From: Mariniphaga anaerophila
GTDB taxonomy: Bacteria; Bacteroidota; Bacteroidia; Bacteroidales; Prolixibacteraceae
Reading direction: 5' to 3'
Length of the DNA stretch: 64,000 nucleotides
NCBI RefSeq assembly: GCF_900129025.1
Contig: NZ_FQUM01000001.1
Span: 124,001 to 188,000, forward strand
Below, piece by piece: positions 1 to 9,677 of this stretch. The translations under genes were made by a program, and so were the position numbers. The notes under the pieces are model-generated. The model was not told the DNA's origin and did no database searches. It worked only from the letters and a program-made list of their open reading frames with translations. How positions within the stretch are numbered: the stretch's first letter is position 1; the number at the start of each line of letters is the position of its first letter.

Positions 1-718
1 TACCGTTGGAATCTTTGCCTTCCCCAAAATAATCTAAAAATGCCCGATAAAAATGCCAGGCTTCCAGATGTTTGTACTCGCGGTTCATTAAACGGTAGGT
101 TTCCGGGATGTAATCGTGAAACGAGCCTTCGGAAATCAATCCGGGGACTGTCAGCGGGCGCAAAACTCCATATCCATTCCAATTCTCGGGAGCAAATGAT
201 TTGTCGCCTCTCACTATTCTGTTACTGTTTGTCCAATGCGATGTTTGGTTTGAAATCAACCTTTCCCAAAACAAATTGGCAACGTCCATGCTTGCAGGGA
301 GAATAGGATTGTTGTCCCACCCGTGAAAAAGCTGAAGTACATAATTTGTAACGCTGTTAAACGCATTGCTGTGAATTGAAATCATAAAGTCCACCTGATT
401 GGCGTTGGCTTCTTCTGCAATGGCCGACAAGGGACGGTCGTCTTCGGTACGGTTTTGAACCCTAGACATAATTACTTCTGCTCCGGCATTTTCGAGTAAC
501 ATCCGGAGGTGTAATCCTTTGGCGAGGTTGCTTTTCGATTCCCAAAATCCTGCGGTATCGCCAAGTGCAAACGGTTTAATCGGGACATTGCGGTCGTCGG
601 AATTATAACCTCCGTGCCCCGGATTTACATATATTTTTACTCCCTCAAGGTTTTGTCCGTAACCATTCAGAAAAAATAAAAGTCCAAAAAACAGAGACGG
701 AATTAAATACTTTTTCAT
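1..718 (-). CDS. N-acetylmuramoyl-L-alanine amidase (Amidase_3 type), 3' end beyond the window
   Basis: The reading frame starts at an ATG at 718 and stays open to base 1, so about 239 residues are visible and the C-terminus is missing. A Sec signal peptide (about residues 1-22) precedes the zinc-amidase pattern: VNPGHGG supplies the first zinc His, a Glu lies in the downstream FWESKSNLA stretch, SIHSNA supplies the second His, and SEGSFHD has the late catalytic Glu. The family cleaves the amide bond between N-acetylmuramic acid and L-Ala of the stem peptide, here in the periplasm or outside the cell. Only 3 bp separate its start from the stop of the upstream TolB-like gene, so it is the distal member of the SusC/SusD operon. 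That position suggests a role in stripping peptides from wall glycans for nutrition rather than in cell division, which is inference. Confidence 0.9.
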   Translation of the reverse strand, partial: MKKYLIPSLFFGLLFFLNGYGQNLEGVKIYVNPGHGGYNSDDRNVPIKPFALGDTAGFWESKSNLAKGLHLRMLLENAGAEVIMSRVQNRTEDDRPLSAIAEEANANQVDFMISIHSNAFNSVTNYVLQLFHGWDNNPILPASMDVANLFWERLISNQTSHWTNSNRIVRGDKSFAPENWNGYGVLRPLTVPGLISEGSFHDYIPETYRLMNREYKHLEAWHFYRAFLDYFGEGKDSNG

Positions 719-721
719 GAT

Positions 722-1633
722 TTACTGATTTAACTTGTAATGAATAAACCACACTTCACCATCAAGGGTATTAAAAGCAATCCGCTGCGTTTTTGTGGAT
801 ACTGCAGGATACATAGCAATTAGTTCTTCGGGCGATAATACCTGACGATCTCCGCTGAGGGGGTGCACAGCAACTATATACGACTGCTGAATCTGATGCC
901 CGTCGTCTTTTGTAACCATGCCCACAATAAGGTTATTTCCGGCCCAAACAGGAGATTCGATCTGCCCCAGGTCAACCAAAACCATTCCGGCAAGGTCACA
1001 TATAAAAGCTCCTTTTCCCATGGCGTATGCCAAAATATGTTTCCGGTCGGGAGATACCGAAGGCCAAATATAGCTTTCGCTATCGTAGGGTTTTATTACA
1101 AGTCGGTTTTCTCCGCGGTAAAGAACGAGTTCCCGGTTTTCAATGCCGGCAAAAATTTCATCGCTCTTTTCGGGTGCAGAATCGTCAATCAGTGTACTTT
1201 TGAGCTCATCGTCAGATCGGAACAACACTTTGTTTCCGGCAATCATTGGAACGGATAATGTTCGCACGGCCGGTTCAACCTGACGGGTTGTAGCAGTTGC
1301 TTTTTCCCATGCATTCAGTTTTGTAAACCTTCTTTTTTCAATAAATTCCTGTTCCATAAACAGAACGGTTTTATTGTCTTTTGAAAAAAGAGGGGAGTAG
1401 CCTGCACCATCTGCATCAGAAATTTTTGTCAGGCTTTTTGTCGGCAGTTCAAGCAACTGCAATCCTTTGTAGTTCTCAGCAGTCAACAAAATACGTTCTC
1501 CCGAATAATCGAAACTAGGGTGATAATAACGCTCGTTTCCGGGGATCTCAAGCTTTTCAACCTTTACAACTTCAACCTGTTGTGCTGTTGCTATGGTCGA
1601 AAGAATTATGAGTGCGAAAAGCAGGTATTTCAT
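722..1633 (-). CDS. Secreted TolB/PD40-like beta-propeller protein
   Basis: This 303-residue protein has a clear Sec signal peptide (about residues 1-17, ending TIATAQQ). The rest shows repeated TolB/WD40-like blades, with phrases such as HPSFDYSGERILLT, YSPLFSKDNKTVLFM and WPSVSPDRKHILAY spaced at typical blade intervals. Such propellers usually bind proteins or glycans and have no catalytic residues that can be read from sequence. It is co-directional and close to its neighbours: 51 bp after the GHL10 glycosidase and 3 bp before the amidase. It is therefore probably an accessory binding protein for those enzymes. Its specific ligand cannot be inferred. Confidence 0.75.
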   Translation of the reverse strand: MKYLLFALIILSTIATAQQVEVVKVEKLEIPGNERYYHPSFDYSGERILLTAENYKGLQLLELPTKSLTKISDADGAGYSPLFSKDNKTVLFMEQEFIEKRRFTKLNAWEKATATTRQVEPAVRTLSVPMIAGNKVLFRSDDELKSTLIDDSAPEKSDEIFAGIENRELVLYRGENRLVIKPYDSESYIWPSVSPDRKHILAYAMGKGAFICDLAGMVLVDLGQIESPVWAGNNLIVGMVTKDDGHQIQQSYIVAVHPLSGDRQVLSPEELIAMYPAVSTKTQRIAFNTLDGEVWFIHYKLNQ

Positions 1634-1684
1634 TTTTTAAGTTTTATAGTTTTAGATAATTTTTAGTATAAAAAACTGGAACAG

Positions 1685-4468
1685 TTATTTTATCAGTTTC
1701 AGGGTTTCCCTTCCATATTCGGTTTCAAGTGTTAAAAAGTAAAGCCCTCTGGGCAGCTCTGCGCCTTGCATGTAAAGCGAATGTTCTCCCTTTAATTTAA
1801 AAGAATGTTGTCCCTGTTTTACTCTTCGTCCGGTGAGGTCAGTAATAAACAATTTTACCCTTGAGTTTTTAGGCAGCGTGTAACTAATACGAATTGGCCC
1901 GTCGGCGATAAGAGTTGGGGCAAACAGCGACAATTTTAAATCATCAATGGCACCGGATGATGTTGTTAAAAGTGAGAATGAAACCACCTCAGACCAGTCG
2001 GTGTAAGATGATGTTCCATAGTTTGCACGTGCTTTTGCGTACCAGGTGCCGTCTTTCAACCCACTCATCGTCAGCGTTTGCAAAGGAGCGTCAATCGACT
2101 GCTGGATGCGATCGTTCCACGGGAAAGTTGATGAGCCTGATAACTGAAAGGTAAAGCCTTTAGCCAGCTCATCAGCACTGACGGTCAGATCAACTTCCGG
2201 CCCTGCAACCGATTCTCCTTTTGAGGGAGAAATTATTGTCGGGATTGATGGAGGAGTGGTAACTGTTGAAAATCTGACTACATCTGACCAAACTGTGGTC
2301 GATTGGTCACTAGCAGCCTGCATGCGCAGGTAGTACGACGAATACGAGAATATCACTCCCAACGGGAGCTCAAAAGCAGTCCCTTCCATTAAATCCTGAT
2401 CGAAAATAATTCCCGTAAACGAATTGTTCGTTGAAATTTGCATCCTGAATGTATATCCTTCTTCAAACGGTTCCCATTGAATAACCGGAGTAAGTTCAAC
2501 GTTTGCGGTTTCGTTGAGCGGATAAACCAACCTTGGTCTCGGAAGTTCCAGAAGTTTGAAACTGCGTTTTTCAGAAACAGTGTCTTTGACGCCCGCCATT
2601 CTTGTGTAAACTCTCCAGTAATAAACAGAGTCTTCTTCCATTGGAATGTTGGAGGAAGAAAATTCTGATTCAGCCAGATTATGGCGGGCAACAACAGATT
2701 TAAACAGCGAATCTGCGGCTACTTCAAGCAAATAGCTTTCTGCATTATTTACGTCTTCCCAATCAAACATAAACCCGTGATAGATGTTTTCTTCATCTTC
2801 CGGAGAAAGAAGTGTAACAGGATGATTCTCCTGTGGAGCTTTGCCCATTATTACCGGAGGAAATTCATTGCCGTTCCGATCGAATACGGCAACAGCAAAT
2901 ACATGGTCGTCAACTAAACTTTGAAGGTCAGTCAAATCAAAACTGGTGGAATATGCTATTCCCCTGATGTATTTTCCGTCGTTAAAATTTCCGGTGTTTT
3001 CGATCTGCAGTTCAGGAATAGCGTAAACCACGAATCGCACATTTTCTTCGTCAGAGTTCCATAAAAGCCGGTCGTTTTCAATCCTGATATTTTGGGGCAA
3101 CGACCGGTCTTCTTTGCTGTTCCATGGTTTTACCGGAGGCAACGCGCGATTTTCATATTCATGAGTGCGTAAATAGTTCATAAAACCCTGCCTGTAAATC
3201 ATGGTTGAGCGGAAAAATACACTGCCTGGAGCGTTATTTTTATCGGAATTCCGATTCCACTGAATCTGCAAGCCAAACTCCGACGGATCGTACCCCGCTG
3301 TAGCTGTTTTCGAACTCATTTTTGAAAAGTATTCGATCATGGAAAGCCCTTGCAAATCTGTTCTGAGAAAGTTGCTATAAGCCGATTTTAATGCAAGTGG
3401 GGGAGGATAATCCGATTCATCGAGATTTGACAGGGAGTGGCTCACATAAAGATGCCTGCCAAAATGGTTTACAACATCCGACCACCAGGGGGCAAGTTTC
3501 TTGTAATCCTGGCCAGTGCTCGTTGTCGGCCAATAAAGTTGCGGCGAAATATAGTCTACAGTACCTTCGTTTAGCCAGGCCACCGGATCACAGTAAATGG
3601 TTTTATACGCATCCATACCGGTCACTCCCGACGGCAGTGATAATCCGTAAGAAGCTGCTACCTGAGAATCCACCGTCCAGATTCCGAAAGGCGAAACGCC
3701 AAAGGTTACCCACGGTTTATTCTTTTGAATGGTTTCGTAAACATCAGCAACCATTTTGTTTACATTTTGCCTGCGCCAGTCGTGTAAATCCATGTTGGCC
3801 GGCTTCCAGTTATTTTGCGAATATTGATCCATTGAACTTGGAGTACCTCCATATGCGTAAAAGTAGTCGTCGAACACAATCCCATCTATATCATAATTAA
3901 CAACTATCTCCTCCACAATGTCAGAAATTCGTTGGCGAACTGCGGGGTTTCCGGGGTCAAGGATCGAACCACCGCCAGAATAGGACAACACCCACTCCGG
4001 ATTGGTTTGATTATAATCACCCGGTTGGCCGGCGTACTTTCCTGCAACCGATTCAAACCGGTAAGGGTTCAGCCATGCGTGTAGCTCCAGCCCGCGTTTG
4101 TGGCATTCATCAACGGCATATTGCAATGGATCGTAGCCGGGGTCAGCACCACGATTACTCACGAGGTATGCAGACCACGGTTCAAAGCTGGAAGGATACA
4201 TGGCATCGCATTCGGGGCGAACCTGAAAAAAGACTGCATTCGTGCCGGCTACCTGCATGGAATCAAGAATACGACTGAGTTGCTCTTTTTGCCTATCGAT
4301 ATAGATCTGACCTCCTCCGGAAGGTATTTTTATACCGGGCCAGTCGAGCCCCCAAACTGTTGTTAGCCACGAAGACCGAAGCTCTCGTTTGGGAATTTGA
4401 GCTCCGGAATAGAACGAAGCGCTAATTAAAAAAAATGTAATGAGGAATAAGGTAAAATTTCGAATCAT
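1685..4468 (-). CDS. GHL10 (DigH/YngK-like) family glycoside hydrolase with T9SS tail
   Basis: This 927-residue protein begins with a signal peptide (about 1-23), followed by the hallmark GHL10 start RELRSSWLTTVWGLDWPG. The TIM-barrel region (about 28-430) contains HAWLNPYRF, DGIVFDDYFY (candidate catalytic Asp residues), VSPFGIW and DYISPQLYWP. Residues about 540-840 form fibronectin-III-like domains, and the last 75 or so form a type IX secretion sorting domain (VKLFITDLTGRRV, ending LPRGLYFLTLE and LKLIK), so the enzyme is exported to the cell surface. The related E. coli protein DigH cleaves peptidoglycan glycan strands that have lost their peptides, which fits the amidase downstream in this operon. 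Substrate assignment here is inference from family and context. Confidence 0.92.
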   Translation of the reverse strand: MIRNFTLFLITFFLISASFYSGAQIPKRELRSSWLTTVWGLDWPGIKIPSGGGQIYIDRQKEQLSRILDSMQVAGTNAVFFQVRPECDAMYPSSFEPWSAYLVSNRGADPGYDPLQYAVDECHKRGLELHAWLNPYRFESVAGKYAGQPGDYNQTNPEWVLSYSGGGSILDPGNPAVRQRISDIVEEIVVNYDIDGIVFDDYFYAYGGTPSSMDQYSQNNWKPANMDLHDWRRQNVNKMVADVYETIQKNKPWVTFGVSPFGIWTVDSQVAASYGLSLPSGVTGMDAYKTIYCDPVAWLNEGTVDYISPQLYWPTTSTGQDYKKLAPWWSDVVNHFGRHLYVSHSLSNLDESDYPPPLALKSAYSNFLRTDLQGLSMIEYFSKMSSKTATAGYDPSEFGLQIQWNRNSDKNNAPGSVFFRSTMIYRQGFMNYLRTHEYENRALPPVKPWNSKEDRSLPQNIRIENDRLLWNSDEENVRFVVYAIPELQIENTGNFNDGKYIRGIAYSTSFDLTDLQSLVDDHVFAVAVFDRNGNEFPPVIMGKAPQENHPVTLLSPEDEENIYHGFMFDWEDVNNAESYLLEVAADSLFKSVVARHNLAESEFSSSNIPMEEDSVYYWRVYTRMAGVKDTVSEKRSFKLLELPRPRLVYPLNETANVELTPVIQWEPFEEGYTFRMQISTNNSFTGIIFDQDLMEGTAFELPLGVIFSYSSYYLRMQAASDQSTTVWSDVVRFSTVTTPPSIPTIISPSKGESVAGPEVDLTVSADELAKGFTFQLSGSSTFPWNDRIQQSIDAPLQTLTMSGLKDGTWYAKARANYGTSSYTDWSEVVSFSLLTTSSGAIDDLKLSLFAPTLIADGPIRISYTLPKNSRVKLFITDLTGRRVKQGQHSFKLKGEHSLYMQGAELPRGLYFLTLETEYGRETLKLIK

Positions 4469-4519
4469 AAGCTATATTTTCAATTTTATTTTTCTGAATT
4501 CATCCACCTTTACTAACAG

Positions 4520-6982
4520 CTAAGGCGAAACGATTAATTTGCCGGTGAACGTTGAATCGTCTCCTTTTAAAACCATGAAATAAGAACCAGGAGCCAATCC
4601 GTCAACCGCAATAAAATCAGTTTTTTCGCTTTTATTTATATAAATGGCTTCATTTCTAACTTCCTCTCCTGAAGTTTTATACACATATAAATGAAACAAA
4701 CCCTGCTCAATTTGGTTTGCCCGAATGAAAAATCCGTCTTTTGTTGGGTTGGGAAACACGGTTAATTCCTCTGCTTTTTGCCGAATAGGGATTGAACTTT
4801 GCTGGTCTTTTTCCGGGTACACTGCAGATAAACCTTTTAACCAAAACGTTCCGTTGTAGCTAGTTCCGGACACATATTCCGGGTCGCGTTCCACATTTAA
4901 GCGAATACTAACGAGAGGAACCGGGTACTCTTCCTGTTTAATTTTTGCGGTGTTGATGGCCACCTGTCTTTTCAGAAGTTTATCGTCAGAAAATGTCGAA
5001 GTCTGGCATACTCCATACTGATGATCCAGTACGTAATAGTATGACGACAAGTGTCCGCTTCCTGCTGCTTCCATCTGAATGGAGTCGGGCATGCCGTATA
5101 CATCAATTTCTTTGGCGAGTGTAATGCTGGCGGTACGATTGGAATACTTAAATTCATAATCCACCTTCAACATTTCCTCTCCATAAACCGGATGCACTTC
5201 TCTTGTAAGCGTAACATTATCGATTTGTTTTAGCGAAGTAGTCCACGAATCAGGGGCAGAAAAATCATCGAGCAATAAATGCCCCCTGCCAATTTCAACG
5301 CTTATCTGGCATGTGTCTGTCTGGTTCTCGATGCCGGTGGAAACAATTATATCAACCATCCCGTCTTTTTTTCCAGAGAAAACGCCGTCTTTACTAATTG
5401 TCCCGATTGTTGCATCAGATGATGTGAAATTTATAATGTCATTATCCATCTGGTAGGGCTCTCCGGTGATTCCTTTTCCAAAAACTTTAAATGTGTAATC
5501 GTGCCGATGATCAATAACAAGGGATTCAACAGAGAATGAGACCTCTTCTACCGGAATAACCTTGACTGATATTGTATCAGAAAGTCCATTCCATGTTCCG
5601 ATAATGGAACCGGACTCGCCGGTGCCTGATGCGGTAAAAAGTCCGTTCGTATCTATCTTTCCCGGGTTGCCGGTTAATTTGTACTGAATATTTTCTGCAT
5701 TCAGATAATCAACTACTGCCCCTTTGTTGTCAAATGTACTTGCTTTCACCTGAAATTTTTTTCCGAAAGGAATGGTAATGTGGTCAGCGTTAAGTTGCAT
5801 TGTTGTTGCCTGGTCTGGAATCGCAGTAGAAATAACCATCAGTGCGTTTGCGACTGCACGTTCTGCTCCATCGGAAGGAGTATTTTTTACCTCGTTGCGA
5901 ACGACCATGGCAGAAGAGCCCCCGCCATCCAGATTCAGCGCAAATGCTGCCCCTGACTGCCTCATAATGTCAGCAAGTTGTTTGGTGCTTACTCCTTTCG
6001 AATAGATCGAACGACCATCGACCACCACCATAATTACCTTTGATTTATCTGCCGAAAAGCCAACTGCTGTTCGCGGATGCAATTCTTTCCAGTTATTTTC
6101 CTGTACAACTCCATCTTTCAGAATAATTCTGTCGCCACCAATGAGTTCTGTTATTTGGGGCGTTAGCTGATACTGACTTTTCAGGATCATTCTCATGTCG
6201 AGCTCAACAATGTCGTTTACGTTCAGATTGTTCAGGTATGCAGCAGCGTCGCCATGTCCGGAAAGAATAACTTTATCGTCGGGAATGGGAGTAGAGCCCC
6301 GGTTTGTATTAATTTTCTCAATTTTTAGCTGAACCTTTCCGTTTAGCCTCCAGGAGCCGCCTACCACTGTTGCAACAGCTTCGGTTCCCCACTGGTTCGT
6401 TCGTGTGGTTTGTCCAAAATAGCTGTTAAACAAAATCATGTTGTTGGTGTTCCTCGTGTTGTTAACGTTTGTAATAGGATACGATTCTACCCCGTTATAA
6501 ACCGTTCCGGAAAAAGACATCACATCAATAAACGGATTTTTACCGTTATCAAAAGCAATTACCGGATTTGTACCTGTTTTTTTTGCCATCTGCCCCTGGA
6601 GAACCTGCCCGTTAATCGGGTCGCCTTTATTGGGAGATACGGTATTGTAAAAGTCGCCATTTATTGCAGCAAATGCCACGTGCCCCTGTTTCGATTTGCG
6701 CGAAGCCATTGCCGAGGGGCGCTCTAAACCCTTAATCGTATCGTAGCTTAAGCACGTTTCAAATTGAATGTATGGGTTTGTTACATCAACTTCCAGCACA
6801 TTTACCGTTAGAGGCATATCGGGTAATCGAAAGTAGGTATGCATTGTTCCCAGACCAACATCGTGGCGGTAAATAATAGTGTCTGTTTTATATTTGACTC
6901 CCTGTATGGCAATGCTGTCCTGCGAACTGGCTGTTAAATATCCAAACAGTAAGAGTAGAGTCAGGAGATTGAATTTCTTCAT
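4520..6982 (-). CDS. Phosphodiester glycosidase (NAGPA domain) with Ig-like domain and T9SS tail
   Basis: The chosen start at 6982 gives 820 residues beginning with a signal peptide (MKKFNLLTLLLLFGYLTASS); an upstream in-frame ATG at 7141 would add 53 residues that hide it. The NAGPA fold spans about residues 80-410, with FAAINGDFYN, PRTAVGFSADKSKVIMVVVDG and FALNLDGGGSSAMVV. A bacterial Ig-like (Big_2) segment follows (about 420-600), then a beta-rich segment and a C-terminal T9SS sorting domain (VFPNPTKDGFF, ending GKLIVSP). NAGPA proteins remove sugars linked through phosphodiesters, as in the mammalian uncovering enzyme, and bacterial members occur with wall or exopolysaccharide genes. 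It sits between the PKD lipoprotein and the GHL10 glycosidase on the same strand. Confidence 0.9.
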   Translation of the reverse strand: MKKFNLLTLLLLFGYLTASSQDSIAIQGVKYKTDTIIYRHDVGLGTMHTYFRLPDMPLTVNVLEVDVTNPYIQFETCLSYDTIKGLERPSAMASRKSKQGHVAFAAINGDFYNTVSPNKGDPINGQVLQGQMAKKTGTNPVIAFDNGKNPFIDVMSFSGTVYNGVESYPITNVNNTRNTNNMILFNSYFGQTTRTNQWGTEAVATVVGGSWRLNGKVQLKIEKINTNRGSTPIPDDKVILSGHGDAAAYLNNLNVNDIVELDMRMILKSQYQLTPQITELIGGDRIILKDGVVQENNWKELHPRTAVGFSADKSKVIMVVVDGRSIYSKGVSTKQLADIMRQSGAAFALNLDGGGSSAMVVRNEVKNTPSDGAERAVANALMVISTAIPDQATTMQLNADHITIPFGKKFQVKASTFDNKGAVVDYLNAENIQYKLTGNPGKIDTNGLFTASGTGESGSIIGTWNGLSDTISVKVIPVEEVSFSVESLVIDHRHDYTFKVFGKGITGEPYQMDNDIINFTSSDATIGTISKDGVFSGKKDGMVDIIVSTGIENQTDTCQISVEIGRGHLLLDDFSAPDSWTTSLKQIDNVTLTREVHPVYGEEMLKVDYEFKYSNRTASITLAKEIDVYGMPDSIQMEAAGSGHLSSYYYVLDHQYGVCQTSTFSDDKLLKRQVAINTAKIKQEEYPVPLVSIRLNVERDPEYVSGTSYNGTFWLKGLSAVYPEKDQQSSIPIRQKAEELTVFPNPTKDGFFIRANQIEQGLFHLYVYKTSGEEVRNEAIYINKSEKTDFIAVDGLAPGSYFMVLKGDDSTFTGKLIVSP

Positions 6983-7150
6983 TGGTTTTTGTGTTTTTTG
7001 TAATAGATGGAATATGTTTTTTTGATGCAATTTGATGGATTCCATCTTAATATTCATTCGTAATATTGAAAAGGGTTTTAGTAGCAAGATTGTGGAAAAG
7101 ACTTTCTTTTTTAGGGGAAAGCCTTTTCCACAACTCAACAAATTATGAAG

Positions 7151-8779
7151 CTATTTGGCCATTTTGTCAATGGCAATACCGTAGGCTTCCACACCTTCAA
7201 TAAAATATTCCACAACCGGAGTATCTTCACCAAGTTTAGCGCGTTTGATTCCGGAGCGGTGTAACGGATTAGCCTGATAATATTCTTCAGGATCGGTGCC
7301 TTCGGGAGGCTGCGGACCACGGTAAGCCCAATAAACATACTCTCCGTCTATTGCCATTCCTGTAATAAACAGCGGTTCACTGGTGCCGCCTTCTCCATCA
7401 AACGGACTATTATCAACTACTTTAATTCCCGACCCGTCGAGGTTGCTACTTATTACCATTTTGTAACGACTGTCGGCAAAATAGAGCCTTTGGTTTGCAT
7501 CGTCAATAACAAACGACCGTATTCCGAAACTTTGATGAATGGCTCCGCCTGCTGGAACAGGGTCTCCGTCCTCTTTTGGACGACCGAGAATATCTCCGTC
7601 GGTAAACCTGAAAATACCGGATCCTGTGGTGTTTTTAGCCCACCACCACTGACCATTGTATTTGGTGAAACTACCGTTTACATTCCCCCAACTGATCCCT
7701 TGTCCGTAATAACCTAGCCAGTTGTTTCTCACAAAATAGTCGAATTCACTTAAGGAGAATTTCTTATTTCGGGTAGAGGTTGAAGTTCTGAAAAGACCCT
7801 CTCTGCGATCTGCCCAATAAATCATCTGGGTATTTTCGTCGATGTAACCGTAATAAAAATCGAGGAACGTATCTCCTCCAAAATTCTCAAGAATCGTTTC
7901 CTTGCGCTGGCCATCGTGAGATATTACGAAAATTTCACCGTCGCCGGCAGTAAGGTAGTCCGGGGCATTAACATAACCAAAGTGCGTGCCCGCGTCAAAC
8001 ACATAAAGCCAGTCGCCACTATATTGAAGCGTAAGCGGGTGTTTTCCTGAACGGTAACCAGAGTTGAACGGATTGTTCAATTCAGGATCTATTTCGTCGA
8101 TAATTTTTTTCGACATAATATTGCCTTCTTTTACAGCGTAGTAAAGCGTTTTGGCAGGTTGGTTATAATTTACCCTGACATTCACATTTACCGGGGTCAG
8201 TTGTTTTCCGCCAATGGTAACGGTGAGGGAAACAATCTGGCTGCCAATACTCCCGAATACAACCGAAGGTGATTCTGAAGAACTGTTACCTTCTGCATCA
8301 ACTCCTTCACCAATCGTACCAACCGGAAAATTCCAACTGTATTCGACCGGTTTGTTTTCAGGATTTTCGAGCAGCACCTCGAATGAAATTTGCGTCTGGT
8401 TGTAGACGATAATCTCGTCGGAGGCGGTATAATTTACTACCGGAACAATGTCGCTAATCATTAGCTTCTTTTCTACTTTGTGAGTTCCGTCAACCGTAAG
8501 CGTAACATTGTATGTTCCGGGTTCCTCATATTTATGAACCGGACTTTGTTCGCTGGAAGTAGTACCATCTCCGAAGTTCCACTCCCACGAAGAGCCAGAA
8601 ACGGAAAGGTCGAGGAAGTGAATTTCTTCGCCTACCACATAATGCAGAGACGTGGATGAATAGGTGAAATCGAACTCCGACGAAGGGAAGAGCTCGGGTA
8701 CAATTTCATTTTCGCAAGCCCAAAAAGCGAAACTGGCGATAATTACCGAAAAAAGAACAAATATTTTAAATCGTTTCAT
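7151..8779 (-). CDS. Surface lipoprotein with PKD domain and beta-propeller
   Basis: This 542-residue protein starts with a lipoprotein signal whose lipobox ends at Cys22 (FAFWACEN). A PKD domain follows at about 38-110, with the signature WEWNFGDGTTSSEQSPVHKYEEPGTY split over two strands, then a second beta-sandwich to about 205. The remainder (about 210-540) has YWTD-like propeller repeats such as QRLYFADSRYKMVISSNLDGS and EYVYWAYRG. PKD plus YWTD propellers are common as surface glycan-binding proteins in Bacteroidota uptake operons. It lies 24 bp downstream of the preceding lipoprotein gene and is co-transcribed with SusC/SusD, so it is probably the ligand-binding partner of that complex. 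The ligand is unknown. Confidence 0.82.
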   Translation of the reverse strand: MKRFKIFVLFSVIIASFAFWACENEIVPELFPSSEFDFTYSSTSLHYVVGEEIHFLDLSVSGSSWEWNFGDGTTSSEQSPVHKYEEPGTYNVTLTVDGTHKVEKKLMISDIVPVVNYTASDEIIVYNQTQISFEVLLENPENKPVEYSWNFPVGTIGEGVDAEGNSSSESPSVVFGSIGSQIVSLTVTIGGKQLTPVNVNVRVNYNQPAKTLYYAVKEGNIMSKKIIDEIDPELNNPFNSGYRSGKHPLTLQYSGDWLYVFDAGTHFGYVNAPDYLTAGDGEIFVISHDGQRKETILENFGGDTFLDFYYGYIDENTQMIYWADRREGLFRTSTSTRNKKFSLSEFDYFVRNNWLGYYGQGISWGNVNGSFTKYNGQWWWAKNTTGSGIFRFTDGDILGRPKEDGDPVPAGGAIHQSFGIRSFVIDDANQRLYFADSRYKMVISSNLDGSGIKVVDNSPFDGEGGTSEPLFITGMAIDGEYVYWAYRGPQPPEGTDPEEYYQANPLHRSGIKRAKLGEDTPVVEYFIEGVEAYGIAIDKMAK

Positions 8780-8803
8780 AATCCAATTTTTTTAGTGAAA
8801 GTG

Positions 8804-9661
8804 TTACGATACGGTAATTGCTTTGGTTTCAGAGAAATTCTCTACGTTATTTCCGTTAACTATCCGCAACCGCGCATTTAACTGATATCCCTGGGTGAAT
8901 TCAACCGCATAAAATTGCTTGTTGGTATTGTAAATAAATACACCAAAAGAAACTTCATTCATATGAGCCCTCAAACTGGTTTCCGCTTCGGGTTTTATTA
9001 CGCGTATAGTTTCCTCACCCTCTGTAATCGTATCAAAATAGCCTTCAAAAATTTCTTCTTCTACTATTTGTTGATCATCAACCAGTAAGCTTTTGAAATC
9101 TTTATAGGAAAACTGTTCAAACAGATTGTCAAGAAACTGGGTTTTTACATATTCGGGAATAAGCTGATTAAACTGTTCCGGATTGAAGGCAATTGGATTT
9201 TTATATTCCAACGACGAAAGAGTATAGCTTACCGGAAAACTGTTTTCGATTACATAAGCCTTCTTTTCAGCATCGTAACTGGCGTCAGAATGATCCAACG
9301 ATTTGATTTCGATGAATTCACGAACGAGAGCAGATGAATCGATGGTCAAAGTATATCCGGTTGGAGGATAACTTAAGGTGTATTTCAAATTTTTATTTAC
9401 ATCGTACCAAATGCTCAAATCGTTAAATTTATTGTCAACCGACCAGTACTCTGCATAAAAGGAGACATCCTTTCCGGCCATAACATTGGTTACCGGCACA
9501 TCCCAATAGATATTTGCAGCAACATAGCCGGGCGACGAAATGTCGTCAATCGGGTCGTTTATTGTACACGCAGTAATTAGCAGAAATGCTGAAAATATAT
9601 ATGCCAGAGGTTTGGTAATCCTACTGCAAAATATTGTTGTTCTTAATTTTTTCGTATTCAT
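8804..9661 (-). CDS. Putative SusE-position lipoprotein, unrecognised family
   Basis: This 285-residue product has a basic N-terminus and a hydrophobic stretch ending in a lipobox (FLLITAC, Cys about residue 32). The first 18 or so residues may be extra, because another start could lie inside. The mature part is beta-rich without a motif I can name. It lies 16 bp after susD and 24 bp before the PKD lipoprotein, the position normally taken by SusE/SusF-like or DUF-type surface glycan-binding lipoproteins. I infer an accessory binding role from position only. Confidence 0.7.
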   Translation of the reverse strand: MNTKKLRTTIFCSRITKPLAYIFSAFLLITACTINDPIDDISSPGYVAANIYWDVPVTNVMAGKDVSFYAEYWSVDNKFNDLSIWYDVNKNLKYTLSYPPTGYTLTIDSSALVREFIEIKSLDHSDASYDAEKKAYVIENSFPVSYTLSSLEYKNPIAFNPEQFNQLIPEYVKTQFLDNLFEQFSYKDFKSLLVDDQQIVEEEIFEGYFDTITEGEETIRVIKPEAETSLRAHMNEVSFGVFIYNTNKQFYAVEFTQGYQLNARLRIVNGNNVENFSETKAITVS

Positions 9662-9677
9662 GTTTTTCCCTTTTTGA

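Noticed and set aside
863-1258. Plus-strand frame of 131 codons opposite the TolB-like gene
   Set aside because: It is a shadow of the minus-strand propeller gene: no domain, no ribosome binding site, and low-complexity composition typical of an antisense frame.
3391-3900. Plus-strand frame of 169 codons opposite the GHL10 gene
   Set aside because: It lies entirely inside a well-supported gene on the other strand and shows no family motif.
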